Assembly (NCBI GenBank): GCA_002295325.1 | Contig: DBGA01000054.1 | Coordinates: 42,627 to 50,574, forward strand | Origin: Ruminococcaceae bacterium UBA866 | GTDB taxonomy: Bacteria; Bacillota; Clostridia; Oscillospirales; Ruminococcaceae | Length of the DNA stretch: 7,948 nucleotides | Reading direction: 5' to 3' | In this document: piece after piece, positions 1-6,245 of the stretch | How positions within the stretch are numbered: the first letter of the stretch is position 1 | Layout of the letters: every line of letters starts with the position of its first letter | The notes under the pieces: model-generated | Seen by the model: the letters and a program-made list of their open reading frames with translations, nothing else | Told to the model about the DNA's origin: nothing | Databases searched by the model: none | Made by a program: the position numbers and the translations under genes

Positions 1-287
1 TCTTTGCAGTAGGTCATTGGAACAGTTTCTTCAATGCATTTATCTATTTACAAACAAAGGCAAAGTTCCCGTTGCAAATTATACTAAAGGAAATCGTTAT
101 TGCAAATACACTTACAGACCTTGGTTCTTCTGCAGTAGGAGCAGGTGCAATGGAATCGACACAGCTATTAAGCGAAAACTTAAAGTGTGCAACGATTATC
201 GTTGTTATGTTACCAATCATGATGATTTATCCCTTTGTGCAAAAGCATTTTGTAAAGGGTATGATGGTTGGTGCAGTTAAAGGATAA
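1..287 (+). CDS. Carbohydrate ABC transporter permease, LplC/MalG type, C-terminal fragment
   Basis: The window opens inside this gene; the frame runs from base 3 to a TAA at 285-287, giving about 94 residues. The visible part starts with FAVGHWNSFFNAFIYL, typical of the EAA-loop and following region of MalG/LplC-type (BPD_transp_1) inner-membrane permeases of sugar importers. It ends with a hydrophobic segment (TIIVVMLPIMMIYPFVQ) and the tail KHFVKGMMVGAVKG, which is very characteristic of the LplC/YtcP subfamily in Firmicutes. Such a protein is one of two membrane subunits that pass oligosaccharides or uronate-type sugars delivered by a lipoprotein binding protein. The partner permease and binding protein would lie to the left, outside the window. 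The substrate cannot be told from this fragment. A hairpin terminator follows 32 bases after the stop, so it is the last gene of its operon. Confidence 0.9.
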   Translation, partial: FAVGHWNSFFNAFIYLQTKAKFPLQIILKEIVIANTLTDLGSSAVGAGAMESTQLLSENLKCATIIVVMLPIMMIYPFVQKHFVKGMMVGAVKG

Positions 288-319
288 AAGAGTAACAAAA
301 GCAAAGGTTTTGCATATGA

Positions 320-354
320 AAGCACCTATTCAATTATAAATTGAATAGGTGCTT
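320..354 (+). terminator. Hairpin terminator after the permease, probably bidirectional
   Basis: A perfect 16-bp inverted repeat, arms 320-335 and 339-354, encloses a three-base loop. It lies 32 bases after the permease stop and between convergent genes (permease rightward, DUF4190 leftward). The T-run on the rightward side is weak (TTATTTGTG), so it is not a textbook intrinsic terminator, but the stem is long. It may also serve the leftward transcript, for which I see no other terminator between 355 and 454. Confidence 0.75.
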
Positions 355-454
355 ATTTGTGTGGAATTAATTTGATTTTCTTTGTCTAATATGTATTTTT
401 TAAACACCTGCGCGCTGTAAGGGAGATTTTTTTATTTGAGAAATTTAATTAAGT

Positions 455-802
455 TTATAGCACGGTAGAGAACATATCTTGTGCTAGTTTATAGCCAGCA
501 ATTCCCCCAATTATCATCCATGCTATTGTAGCAATTATACCAATGATGGATAGCACAAGTCCGATAGTTGCTAAAGTTTTCTTTGAAGACTTCATTCCTT
601 TTGAACCCATTACAATGCCAACGATAGAACATGGAAGTCCGAATAATGGTATGAAGGAAGCAAATAAGGAAACAATGCCTAAAACAAATCCTGCGATAGC
701 GCTACTTTTTTTGTCGACAACTGCTGGTGCTATTGGCATTTGTGGCATTATTGGTGCCTCGTGTATTACTTGCTCTTGCGTTAGAATTTCTTGTTCGTTC
801 AT
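455..802 (-). CDS. DUF4190-type small membrane protein
   Basis: This is a 115-residue protein. About 32 polar residues rich in E, Q and P are followed by a DUF4190-like core: a first hydrophobic hairpin at about 35-66 with the pattern G-x-x-L-G-I-x-S-L and P-x-x-G-x-x-x-x-I-x-G-I-x-x-G, a short basic loop (SKGMKSSKK), and a second membrane segment at about 78-102. DUF4190 proteins are small bacterial membrane proteins of unknown biochemical function. The ATG is preceded by AGAAGGG on the same strand. The gene begins 22 bases after the CPBP protease stop and is probably co-transcribed with it from the promoter at 1827-1855. Family assignment is from the sequence pattern; no role is inferred beyond a membrane location. 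Confidence 0.8.
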   Translation of the reverse strand: MNEQEILTQEQVIHEAPIMPQMPIAPAVVDKKSSAIAGFVLGIVSLFASFIPLFGLPCSIVGIVMGSKGMKSSKKTLATIGLVLSIIGIIATIAWMIIGGIAGYKLAQDMFSTVL

Positions 803-824
803 AATCTTGATTTCCCTTCTTGTT

Positions 825-1724
825 TTAATTTGAGTCTGTTAATACTACGTCGCTCGCAATGTTAGATGATTGTAGCTCGCTGCTATCTTGTTCCTTTTTG
901 AAGACAAACACAATGATTGCAAAAATTATAGTAAGTATAATCGGTGAACTAATTAGCATCAACGTTTCGTATTTTGCAGTAAATTTTTCACCAAATGAAG
1001 TGCTTAGCAAAACTGATGATGCATTTAACGCAATATGAATGACAATCGGTGCAAGAATTGTTTTAAACTTGTGATATACATATCCAAGCATGATGCCTAA
1101 GATAGCGGCATAAATACCCTGTACGATATTCATATGGTAAATACCAAACAAAACACCTTGTATAAAAACTGAAATTGTCACACTTGATACTTTGCGTAGT
1201 TCAGTATAGACCAATCCTCGGAAAAGCAGTTCCTCAAAAATAGGAACCAATATTCCAACGGTCAAAAGATTTAACCAAAAACTTCCGCCTATAATCATAC
1301 CTATAAGTTCAGAGTATTGATTAAATACTTGGTCTAAAGCATCAAGATTACTCAAATATTCCATTAAAAATCCTAAAGCAAAGTTGAAAGATAAAGCAAA
1401 TATCGCCAAAGCAATTATAGGAGCGACAGATAGCTTTTTGCAATCAAAGCTTTTTAGCAAAGACGTTTTTCTGCCCTTTTGAATGAAAAAATAGCAGATT
1501 AGGCTGATTGCCATCGAAAAAATTAGGATATATGGAGTAAAACTACCAAGTGAATTAAAGAGTTGTGTTGTGATTGCATTAGGATCTGCCATTACGCCTT
1601 GGGATAGCAGAGGTACCATAACAATAATGCCAGCAACAATGCTCGATACAATTTGAGCAGCGTAATAAATACCTAAAAATGCACAAATGAACCCAATACA
1701 TTTCATTATTGGTTTTAGTTTCAA
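825..1724 (-). CDS. CPBP-family intramembrane glutamic endopeptidase (CAAX protease/Abi family)
   Basis: With a TTG start at 1722-1724 the product is 299 residues, with roughly seven or eight hydrophobic segments. It carries all three CPBP signatures: EELLFR (E164, E165, R169), F-x-x-x-H (F193 to H197), and H-x-x-x-N (H230, N234). These form the active site of membrane-embedded glutamic proteases related to Rce1. Bacterial members have been linked to bacteriocin self-immunity and to processing of membrane proteins, but the substrate here is unknown. I chose TTG because AGAAGGA lies at 1732-1738 with good spacing. The frame stays open to an ATG at 1847, but that codon falls inside the spacer of a consensus promoter and cannot be on the mRNA. 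An in-frame ATG at 1704-1706 is too far from the SD. It is followed after 22 bases by the DUF4190 gene. Confidence 0.88.
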   Translation of the reverse strand: MKLKPIMKCIGFICAFLGIYYAAQIVSSIVAGIIVMVPLLSQGVMADPNAITTQLFNSLGSFTPYILIFSMAISLICYFFIQKGRKTSLLKSFDCKKLSVAPIIALAIFALSFNFALGFLMEYLSNLDALDQVFNQYSELIGMIIGGSFWLNLLTVGILVPIFEELLFRGLVYTELRKVSSVTISVFIQGVLFGIYHMNIVQGIYAAILGIMLGYVYHKFKTILAPIVIHIALNASSVLLSTSFGEKFTAKYETLMLISSPIILTIIFAIIVFVFKKEQDSSELQSSNIASDVVLTDSN

Positions 1725-1738
1725 AATTATGTCCTTCT
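1722..1738 (-). promoter_or_regulatory. SD and TTG start of the CPBP protease
   Basis: On the minus strand AGAAGGA (1738-1732) is followed by seven bases and then TTG (1724-1722), in frame with the protease motifs. This fixes the start 41 codons downstream of the longest possible frame. Confidence 0.75.
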
Positions 1739-1826
1739 TTCTTGATAAAATAAGCAATCTATCTTTAAAAATTATAGCTAAAACTAAGTAAAAAATATTG
1801 TTATATAAATAACATTCAATTGTAAA

Positions 1827-1855
1827 ATTATAACACGATATAGTCATTATGTCAA
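1827..1855 (-). promoter_or_regulatory. Consensus SigA promoter for the CPBP-DUF4190 operon
   Basis: On the minus strand TTGACA (1855-1850) is separated by exactly 17 bases from TATAAT (1832-1827). Both hexamers match the vegetative consensus perfectly. Transcription should begin near 1820, leaving a leader of about 95 bases before the TTG start at 1724. No other promoter in the window matches the consensus as well, so this operon is probably strongly or constitutively expressed unless repressed. Confidence 0.9.
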
Positions 1856-1885
1856 ATTAAGGAAAAAATACAGTTCTACTGAGTA

Positions 1886-1926
1886 AATAAAAAGACAGAG
1901 CAGACGTTTTAACGTTAGCCTGTCTT
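1886..1926 (-). terminator. Intrinsic terminator after ridA
   Basis: The arms AAGACAG (1892-1898) and CTGTCTT (1920-1926) pair on the outside. The inner part continues with GC/GC and ACGTT/AACGT pairs around a TT loop, with small internal bulges. Read leftward the hairpin is followed by TTTTTATTT. It lies 28 bases after the ridA stop and separates that operon from the CPBP promoter. Confidence 0.85.
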
Positions 1927-1954
1927 GTATTTATGATTACAATATAGTGAGAAT

Positions 1955-2353
1955 TTAGTTGTTTTTAAGAAAGGCAATTGCCTCTACTTCACATAAAGAC
2001 CCCTTTGGAAGTTCTTTCACCGCGACGCAAGAACGTGCAGGCAGTTTTGCATTGATAAACTGTGCATAGACACTATTGAATATCGCAAAGTCATCCATGC
2101 TTGTCAAAAAACAAGTGGTTTTTATAATATTATCAAGCGATGATTCTGCTGCTTCTAGCACTGCTTTGAGGTTAGCCATCACCATTAGGGCTTGTTTTTC
2201 GATGTCATTTTCTACAAGTTCTCCTGTGGCTGGGTCAATTGGAATTTGCCCTGATGTAAAAACCAAATCACCATATATAAATCCTTGTGAATATGGTCCA
2301 ATTGCCTTTGGAGCATTCTCAGTTTTAATTATCTGTTTTATCATTTCGCTCAT
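1955..2353 (-). CDS. ridA: RidA family reactive intermediate/imine deaminase
   Basis: This is a 132-residue protein of the RidA/YjgF/UK114 family, a cytosolic trimer that hydrolyses reactive enamine/imine intermediates released by PLP enzymes such as threonine dehydratase. It shows the family landmarks in order: N-A-P-x-A-I-G-P-Y-S-Q near residues 14-23, L-V-F-T-S-G-Q-I near 30-37, the substrate-binding arginine in L-P-A-R-S (R107), and the C-terminal C-E-V-E-A-I-A-F with E122. Length is normal. The ATG at 2351-2353 is preferred because GAGGTG lies nine bases upstream; an in-frame GTG four codons earlier overlaps that SD. The gene starts 45 bases after the serine hydrolase stop with no clear promoter between, so it is probably the last gene of the ttcA-type operon. 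A strong terminator follows. Confidence 0.93.
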   Translation of the reverse strand: MSEMIKQIIKTENAPKAIGPYSQGFIYGDLVFTSGQIPIDPATGELVENDIEKQALMVMANLKAVLEAAESSLDNIIKTTCFLTSMDDFAIFNSVYAQFINAKLPARSCVAVKELPKGSLCEVEAIAFLKNN

Positions 2354-2398
2354 AAGATAGAACACCTCACATCACAATATTTTGATAATTGCTTTCAT

Positions 2399-3475
2399 TT
2401 ACTCATATCGATTTTCTAAAAAAGTTTCAATCAGCTTAGATATATCTGCAAATAGCTTATGGTCTTTGCTGTTTCCCAATCCTTTATCACTCAATATTGT
2501 CAGTAGATAGGGGTGGGGTGCATAGACAACAGCCATATCATGAAACGACAATTCTGCCCAACCATATTTGCGAACAACTGGATATTTTGAGCGTATAATT
2601 GGATTTGTGGTATGACTCATATCTTCTTTGAGCTCATTTCCGTACTTTCCAGTTTGAATATAGTTGTAAATTGCTTTATTATAAATGCCAGCATCTTTTG
2701 CAGTGATTTTTCCGTTTACAATGTAAGATACGTCTTCCGGATAGTTTAAACCGAGCGAGTTTGCATAGCTTTGATAGCCTATATGATTATAACGTTTGCG
2801 AAGAGCCTCCATAGCGGTGTTATCGCTGTAACGTATCGCATAGGATATAAGCTCTCGGACAGACATTGAAAGAGGGAACTTTTCTTCTTTCATATCCTTA
2901 ATTTTTCCTGTACCCACTTGAATATTCTTATACTCGATTGTGTAAATTTCCTCTAGGTCGCATTTTCCTTGCTCAGCCAATGTATAAAGATACATTGCAT
3001 AGGGTGCTTTTATTAAGCTTGCAATAAAATATTTATAGTCATCATTGTTTGTATAAACATACCCGCTCTCAATATCTTCAAAATAGATAGAAACACTAGA
3101 TGGAATTGCCACCCTATTTCCAGAGGAAGTATCGCTACTGGAAGTGTTGCTACTTGATGCGGATGAGAGTTGACTATTTTCCGCCGCCTTAATGAGTGCG
3201 TTTATCTGTGAAATCTCTTCGGGGGTAAATTCCAATATAATCTTTTCTTTGGAGCTTACATTGGAGGTTTTATCACTACTAATATCAGAGGGAATGCTTG
3301 AGGCAACATCAGAAGAACTATCAATTGAAGGGGTATTTGACGAAACTTCAGCTTCAACTGGGGCAACGTCTGTTGATGTAAAATAAATCAAAACCAAAGC
3401 TAGAGCAAAGGTAAGGATAATCATCAATCCTCCAACAATATATGGTTGTTTGTCCTGTCGTTTTTTTCGTTGGAT
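2399..3475 (-). CDS. Anchored beta-lactamase-fold serine hydrolase with Ser-rich linker (apparent ATC start)
   Basis: Read from the ATC at 3473-3475 the product is 358 residues. It opens with a basic segment (MQRKKRQDKQ), a membrane anchor at about 17-32, two Ser-rich stretches (about 44-76 and 102-119), then a class A beta-lactamase-like domain exposed outside the cell. The nucleophile motif is SLIK (S153, K156) and the second motif is SDN (S217-N219). The third motif, normally KTG, is K-Y-G (K303). I see no convincing omega-loop E-x-x-L-N. It therefore resembles the Beta-lactamase2 serine hydrolases of Gram-positive surfaces more than a true antibiotic-hydrolysing enzyme; the substrate is unknown. 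A TTG at 3427 or ATG at 3424 would delete the basic N-terminus. The upstream radical SAM gene stops 41 bases before, and ridA follows 45 bases after. Confidence 0.83.
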   Translation of the reverse strand: MQRKKRQDKQPYIVGGLMIILTFALALVLIYFTSTDVAPVEAEVSSNTPSIDSSSDVASSIPSDISSDKTSNVSSKEKIILEFTPEEISQINALIKAAENSQLSSASSSNTSSSDTSSGNRVAIPSSVSIYFEDIESGYVYTNNDDYKYFIASLIKAPYAMYLYTLAEQGKCDLEEIYTIEYKNIQVGTGKIKDMKEEKFPLSMSVRELISYAIRYSDNTAMEALRKRYNHIGYQSYANSLGLNYPEDVSYIVNGKITAKDAGIYNKAIYNYIQTGKYGNELKEDMSHTTNPIIRSKYPVVRKYGWAELSFHDMAVVYAPHPYLLTILSDKGLGNSKDHKLFADISKLIETFLENRYE

Positions 3476-3491
3476 ATTAATGACCTCCTTT
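3473..3491 (-). promoter_or_regulatory. Perfect SD followed by ATC as apparent start codon (serine hydrolase)
   Basis: On the minus strand AAAGGAGG (3491-3484) is followed by eight bases and then ATC (3475-3473), in frame with the serine hydrolase. No ATG, GTG or TTG occurs in that frame between the upstream stop and 3427. An ATT at 3481-3479 is also in frame but only two bases from the SD. The alternative starts TTG 3427 and ATG 3424 have a second GGAGG only one and four bases away. Confidence 0.6.
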
Positions 3492-3516
3492 ACTATAATA
3501 TGGATATCGCATTATT

Positions 3517-4374
3517 TTAATCAAACTTTGTTCTGAAACTGCAATGCTTGCAGAGTTTATCAACTGCCATGCGATTTTCAAACCCATGGCGAATGTCCTT
3601 GGCACGCTTCGTTTGGATAATATCTCTGAACTTTCTAATATAAATATTGCCGAGTGGAGCTTGCCCGTTTGCATCTAAACAACAAGGAACAACAGTACCA
3701 TCAACTAAAATTGCAATTTGATGTCGCATACCATAGCAAAAGCCTGTGTCGGAAACAAACTTGCTGGATAGAGTAGGCCACTCAAATTCCTGTTCCCAAC
3801 CAACAAAAGCATTTGGGGCAATTTTAACACTCTGCCTGCCACCCATGCTATCCAAAAGAGGCTCGGTTAAACTATATTCAGTTTCAATATAGTTCATAAT
3901 TTTCATGCTCTCGTTTGAAATATGATTGTTTTTATCTAGATTCCAAAGTCGCAGTACCACATAGATACCACGGTCGTTTGCCAGCTTTGAAAATGCAACT
4001 GCATTTTTAATATAGTTGCCCTCATTTAAGTCGTCCTGCTCGGAGAAACTATGGAGGGAAATGTTGACTTGTCTAACAGCGGGGTGAGAAAGCAACAGCT
4101 CTTGGCGACTTTTTAGCAGAGTGCCATTTGTTGTGATGTTTACCCTAAGAGCGTTCTCATGAGCAACGTCTAAAAATTCTTTAAGCTGAGGGTGCATTAG
4201 TGGCTCGCCTTTTACATGAAAATAGACAAAGCTTGTATGGGGCTTTATTTCCGCAGCGATATGCCTAAATTCGTCCACTGTCATAATACGTTTTTCGCGC
4301 AAAAGTGGTGAGCAAAAACTGCAACTTAAATTGCATATATTTGATATTTCTATATAAACACGCTTAAATCTCAA
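3517..4374 (-). CDS. Radical SAM protein with SPASM-like C-terminal cysteines
   Basis: With a TTG start at 4372-4374 the product is 285 residues. The N-terminus R-F-K-R-V-Y-I-E-I-S-N-I-C is followed at once by C-x3-C-x2-C (C14, C18, C21), which binds the 4Fe-4S cluster that cleaves S-adenosylmethionine. Next come the G-E-P loop (about 56-58) and the N-I-T-T-N-G strand (about 79-84) of the radical SAM barrel. The C-terminus has cysteines at 213, 231, 232, 275 and 278, in a G-F-C / V-V-P-C-C / G-N-I / L-C-K-H-C arrangement typical of a SPASM-type auxiliary cluster. The reaction is unknown. The start overlaps the end of the TtcA-like gene by 11 bases, so the two are translationally coupled and may act on the same tRNA-related or sulfur-related pathway. 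GTG at 4383 is less likely because it lies in the SD. Confidence 0.87.
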   Translation of the reverse strand: MRFKRVYIEISNICNLSCSFCSPLLREKRIMTVDEFRHIAAEIKPHTSFVYFHVKGEPLMHPQLKEFLDVAHENALRVNITTNGTLLKSRQELLLSHPAVRQVNISLHSFSEQDDLNEGNYIKNAVAFSKLANDRGIYVVLRLWNLDKNNHISNESMKIMNYIETEYSLTEPLLDSMGGRQSVKIAPNAFVGWEQEFEWPTLSSKFVSDTGFCYGMRHQIAILVDGTVVPCCLDANGQAPLGNIYIRKFRDIIQTKRAKDIRHGFENRMAVDKLCKHCSFRTKFD

Positions 4375-5119
4375 GGTTATCACCTTTCAAATTCACTTCA
4401 TCTTTATAGCCCCAACCGTTAATTCCACTTCGGCGCAATGCACCAAAAAGTCGACAGGTGAAACCTTCGTCTGTACGTTCACGCTCCGCCAAAAATTCCT
4501 TGGTCTTTTGTCTTGAGGTAACCCCGTCAGCAGGGCATACACTCTTGACAATCGGCAAATTTGCACGTTTCACAGAAGAAATAATATCCTTTTCGGTAGT
4601 TAAAACCAATGGACGTATCATAGTGATATCTTTTCTTGATAGGTAAGTAGTCGGCGCAAAGCAACCCACTCTACCCTCGTTAAATAGGTTCATTACAAAG
4701 GTTTCCACAGCGTCGTTATAGTGATGTCCAAGGGCTATTTTGTTGCAGCCAAGCTGAACTGCAGCATCGTGAAGTGCACCACGTCGCATACGAGCACAAA
4801 GACTGCAGGGGTTAGGCTCTTTGCGAATGTCAAATACAATCTCGCCAATCTGTGTGCGTTTAATCACATATTCACAATCCATCTCCACGCACATTTTCTC
4901 AATCGGAGAATAATCGGTTTGCTTTCCATTAAAGCCGGGGTCAAGAGTGATACCAACCACTTCATAATCAATTCCAATAAAGCGTTTGAGCAAAACAAGT
5001 CCCTTTAAAAGTGCAACAGAGTCTTTGCCTCCCGAAACTCCAACCGCAATTCTGTCTCCATCTTGAATCATATCAAATTCAGTGATAGCCTTTCTCATAA
5101 ATCCTAAAATTTTCTGCAT
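4364..5119 (-). CDS. TtcA-like tRNA 2-thiocytidine biosynthesis protein (PP-loop ATPase)
   Basis: This is a 251-residue cytosolic enzyme of the N-type ATP pyrophosphatase superfamily. The PP-loop S-G-G-K-D-S is at residues 29-34, where the target base is adenylated. The TtcA-type C-x-x-C is at C105/C108 (P-C-S-L-C), a third candidate cluster or catalytic cysteine is C195 (S-V-C-P-A-D), and the motif G-H-H-Y-N-D-A-V-E-T is at 131-140. TtcA proteins thiolate cytidine 32 of certain tRNAs using a 4Fe-4S cluster held by three cysteines. The assignment as TtcA rather than another member of the TtcA/TtuA family is by motif pattern. The ATG has GGAGGA just upstream, with unusually short spacing. It heads the run that continues with the radical SAM enzyme, serine hydrolase and RidA. 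Confidence 0.87.
   Translation of the reverse strand: MQKILGFMRKAITEFDMIQDGDRIAVGVSGGKDSVALLKGLVLLKRFIGIDYEVVGITLDPGFNGKQTDYSPIEKMCVEMDCEYVIKRTQIGEIVFDIRKEPNPCSLCARMRRGALHDAAVQLGCNKIALGHHYNDAVETFVMNLFNEGRVGCFAPTTYLSRKDITMIRPLVLTTEKDIISSVKRANLPIVKSVCPADGVTSRQKTKEFLAERERTDEGFTCRLFGALRRSGINGWGYKDEVNLKGDNLEI
4372..4388 (-). promoter_or_regulatory. SD and TTG start of the radical SAM gene, inside the upstream gene
   Basis: On the minus strand GAAAGGTG (4388-4381) lies in the last codons of the TtcA-like gene. TTG follows at 4374-4372, eight bases after AAAGG. The upstream stop TAA is at 4366-4364, so the genes overlap by 11 bases in different frames. Confidence 0.7.
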
Positions 5120-5154
5120 ATATCCTCCATTATTTTTTTTAGTTTAAAGTAATT

Positions 5155-5160
5155 ATTATA
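5155..5160 (-). promoter_or_regulatory. Possible -10 box for the ttcA-like operon
   Basis: TATAAT on the minus strand lies 35 bases before the TtcA-like ATG and directly after the hairpin at 5163-5204. No good -35 hexamer is present at 16-18 bases, since that position falls inside the hairpin arm. The promoter is possible but weakly supported. Confidence 0.3.
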
Positions 5161-5162
5161 GG

Positions 5163-5204
5163 TAGCCTAAAGAGTAGTTGATTTATTGACTACTCTTTAG
5201 GCTA
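5163..5204 (-). terminator. Long hairpin between the GNAT gene and the ttcA-like operon
   Basis: A perfect 16-bp inverted repeat, arms 5163-5178 and 5189-5204, surrounds a ten-base loop, 12 bases after the GNAT stop. No strong T-run follows on the leftward strand (CCTATAATAATT), so termination may be partial, or the hairpin may act as an mRNA 3' stabiliser with some read-through into the next operon. Confidence 0.6.
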
Positions 5205-5215
5205 ATTTTGCCAAG

Positions 5216-5752
5216 TTAAAGAACGTACTCCAATTGACAATCATATGGCTCTTCTTCCACAAACTTACTGTTGTATTCCTTGGCCTCAATGCAACCCATT
5301 GCACGATAAAACGCCTGCGTTTCTTCCGAAGAATGAGACGAAATATAAAGCTTTGCTGCCCCAAACTCTTTTGCTATAGCGCAAGCCATGTTAAATAGAA
5401 CCTTGCCAATTCCTTTGCCACGGCTTTCGTGTGACGTGTGGATGCTGGATAGTTGCACATATTCTTGCATTGGACCCAAAGGAAGCCTTTCGACAGAAGC
5501 AAAGCCTACCAAGTGGGAATTGCAAAATGCACCCAACACAGCTCCATCTGTTAGGATTGTATTTTTAAGGCAGCCAACTAGAAAATGATATTCTTTTTCA
5601 CCCCACTGCTCGGTAAAAGCAATATCTTTCACAAGCCATTCGCCGTTTTCTTTTCGCCAACATCGTGTAACATTTTGGTGCCTATTAAATCTATCAAAAA
5701 GTGAAAATTCTATATCATTAAGTTTAAGTCTTTTATAAAAAATATCCTCCAA
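5216..5752 (-). CDS. GNAT family N-acetyltransferase
   Basis: With a TTG start at 5750-5752 the product is 178 residues. The acetyl-CoA binding motif A is clear: a strand (Y-V-Q-L-S-S-I-H-T) leads into R-G-K-G-I-G at about 111-116 and the following helix. It is followed by motif B (K-L-Y-I-S-S-H-S-S-E-E-T-Q-A-F-Y-R-A-M-G), where the tyrosine before A-M-G is the usual general acid position. The acceptor is unknown. An N-terminal stretch with N-x-T-x-C-W-R-K and G-E-W-L-V-K-D is distinctive but I do not know its role. TTG is preferred because GGAGGT ends six bases upstream; the ATG at 5776 has no good SD. It is the last gene of the AraC-VanZ-GNAT run; a long hairpin follows the stop. Confidence 0.85.
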   Translation of the reverse strand: MEDIFYKRLKLNDIEFSLFDRFNRHQNVTRCWRKENGEWLVKDIAFTEQWGEKEYHFLVGCLKNTILTDGAVLGAFCNSHLVGFASVERLPLGPMQEYVQLSSIHTSHESRGKGIGKVLFNMACAIAKEFGAAKLYISSHSSEETQAFYRAMGCIEAKEYNSKFVEEEPYDCQLEYVL

Positions 5753-5764
5753 GTTTTTACCTCC
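5750..5764 (-). promoter_or_regulatory. SD and TTG start of the GNAT gene
   Basis: On the minus strand GGAGGT (5764-5759) is followed by AAAAAC and TTG (5752-5750). This SD would sit inside the coding sequence if the ATG at 5776 were used, which supports the shorter protein. Confidence 0.65.
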
Positions 5765-5780
5765 AAAAGTATTCATTTAC

Positions 5781-6233
5781 TTATCTGTAGTTGCGTTTAT
5801 ATCTACCCTTGCGTTTATCAATAAAATAAACGATTAAAAATCCAATTAATATTCCAGCAAAGTCGATTAGAATATCACGCACCTCACTAGAACGTCCGAC
5901 AACTATGCTTTGCAAAAACTCGTCAAACACACCGGCAGATAACCCGATAAATAATATCGTCATAGTGTTGTACTTAAATCGTTTGTTCATATAATAAAAG
6001 GTTAGCGAAACAAGCAAGCCTAAAATCAAAAACTCTGACAGGTGTGCGGCTTTTCTAATTAGTAACGTGAGCAGGTCAACATCAACCGACAGTCCTAGCT
6101 TTGATACTAGCTTATCTACGATAGAATCGCTCATTTGAGCAGATTGTGTACCAGTTTTCAGGGAATTAGAGAATATAAAAATTCCCCAAGCAGTTGATAG
6201 AATTGCAAACAGCTTTGCTCTAAATGTTGACAT
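5781..6233 (-). CDS. VanZ family membrane protein
   Basis: This is a 150-residue protein with about four hydrophobic segments (roughly 7-22, 62-81, 91-103 and 121-138) and a basic tail. It has the full VanZ pattern: F-S-N-S near 21-24, R-K-A-A-H-x-x-E-F at 60-68, D-E-F-L-Q at 104-108, and G-R-S-S-x-x-R-D at 113-120 continuing to D124 and G127. VanZ of Tn1546 raises teicoplanin resistance, and VanZ-like proteins are widespread in Gram-positive chromosomes; the molecular function remains uncertain. No vancomycin-resistance genes are present here, so resistance should not be assumed. The ATG is preceded by AGAAGGAG at ideal spacing. It starts 12 bases after the AraC regulator stop and precedes the GNAT gene, so all three are probably one transcript. 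Confidence 0.92.
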   Translation of the reverse strand: MSTFRAKLFAILSTAWGIFIFSNSLKTGTQSAQMSDSIVDKLVSKLGLSVDVDLLTLLIRKAAHLSEFLILGLLVSLTFYYMNKRFKYNTMTILFIGLSAGVFDEFLQSIVVGRSSEVRDILIDFAGILIGFLIVYFIDKRKGRYKRNYR

Positions 6234-6245
6234 TAATTTCTCCTT

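Noticed and set aside
543..833. Plus-strand frame opposite the DUF4190 gene
   Set aside because: It is antisense to a gene with clear family pattern, has no SD and shows no recognisable domain.
1725..1847. N-terminal extension of the CPBP protease to the ATG at 1847
   Set aside because: A perfect promoter overlaps this stretch, and a good SD plus TTG lies downstream. The encoded extension has no recognisable conserved motif.
2399..3475. Antibiotic-resistance beta-lactamase
   Set aside because: The third motif is K-Y-G and no class A omega-loop glutamate motif is visible; only the fold and first two motifs match.
4375..4383. GTG at 4383 as the radical SAM start
   Set aside because: This GTG overlaps the SD itself; TTG nine bases downstream has proper spacing and gives the usual short N-terminus before the radical SAM motif.
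5163..5204. Riboswitch or T-box leader for the ttcA-like gene
   Set aside because: It is a single simple hairpin close to the previous gene's stop, with no additional conserved elements of a known riboswitch class visible.
5753..5776. ATG at 5776 as the GNAT start
   Set aside because: It has no good SD, while GGAGGT lies inside this interval at ideal distance from the TTG at 5752. It remains a minor alternative.
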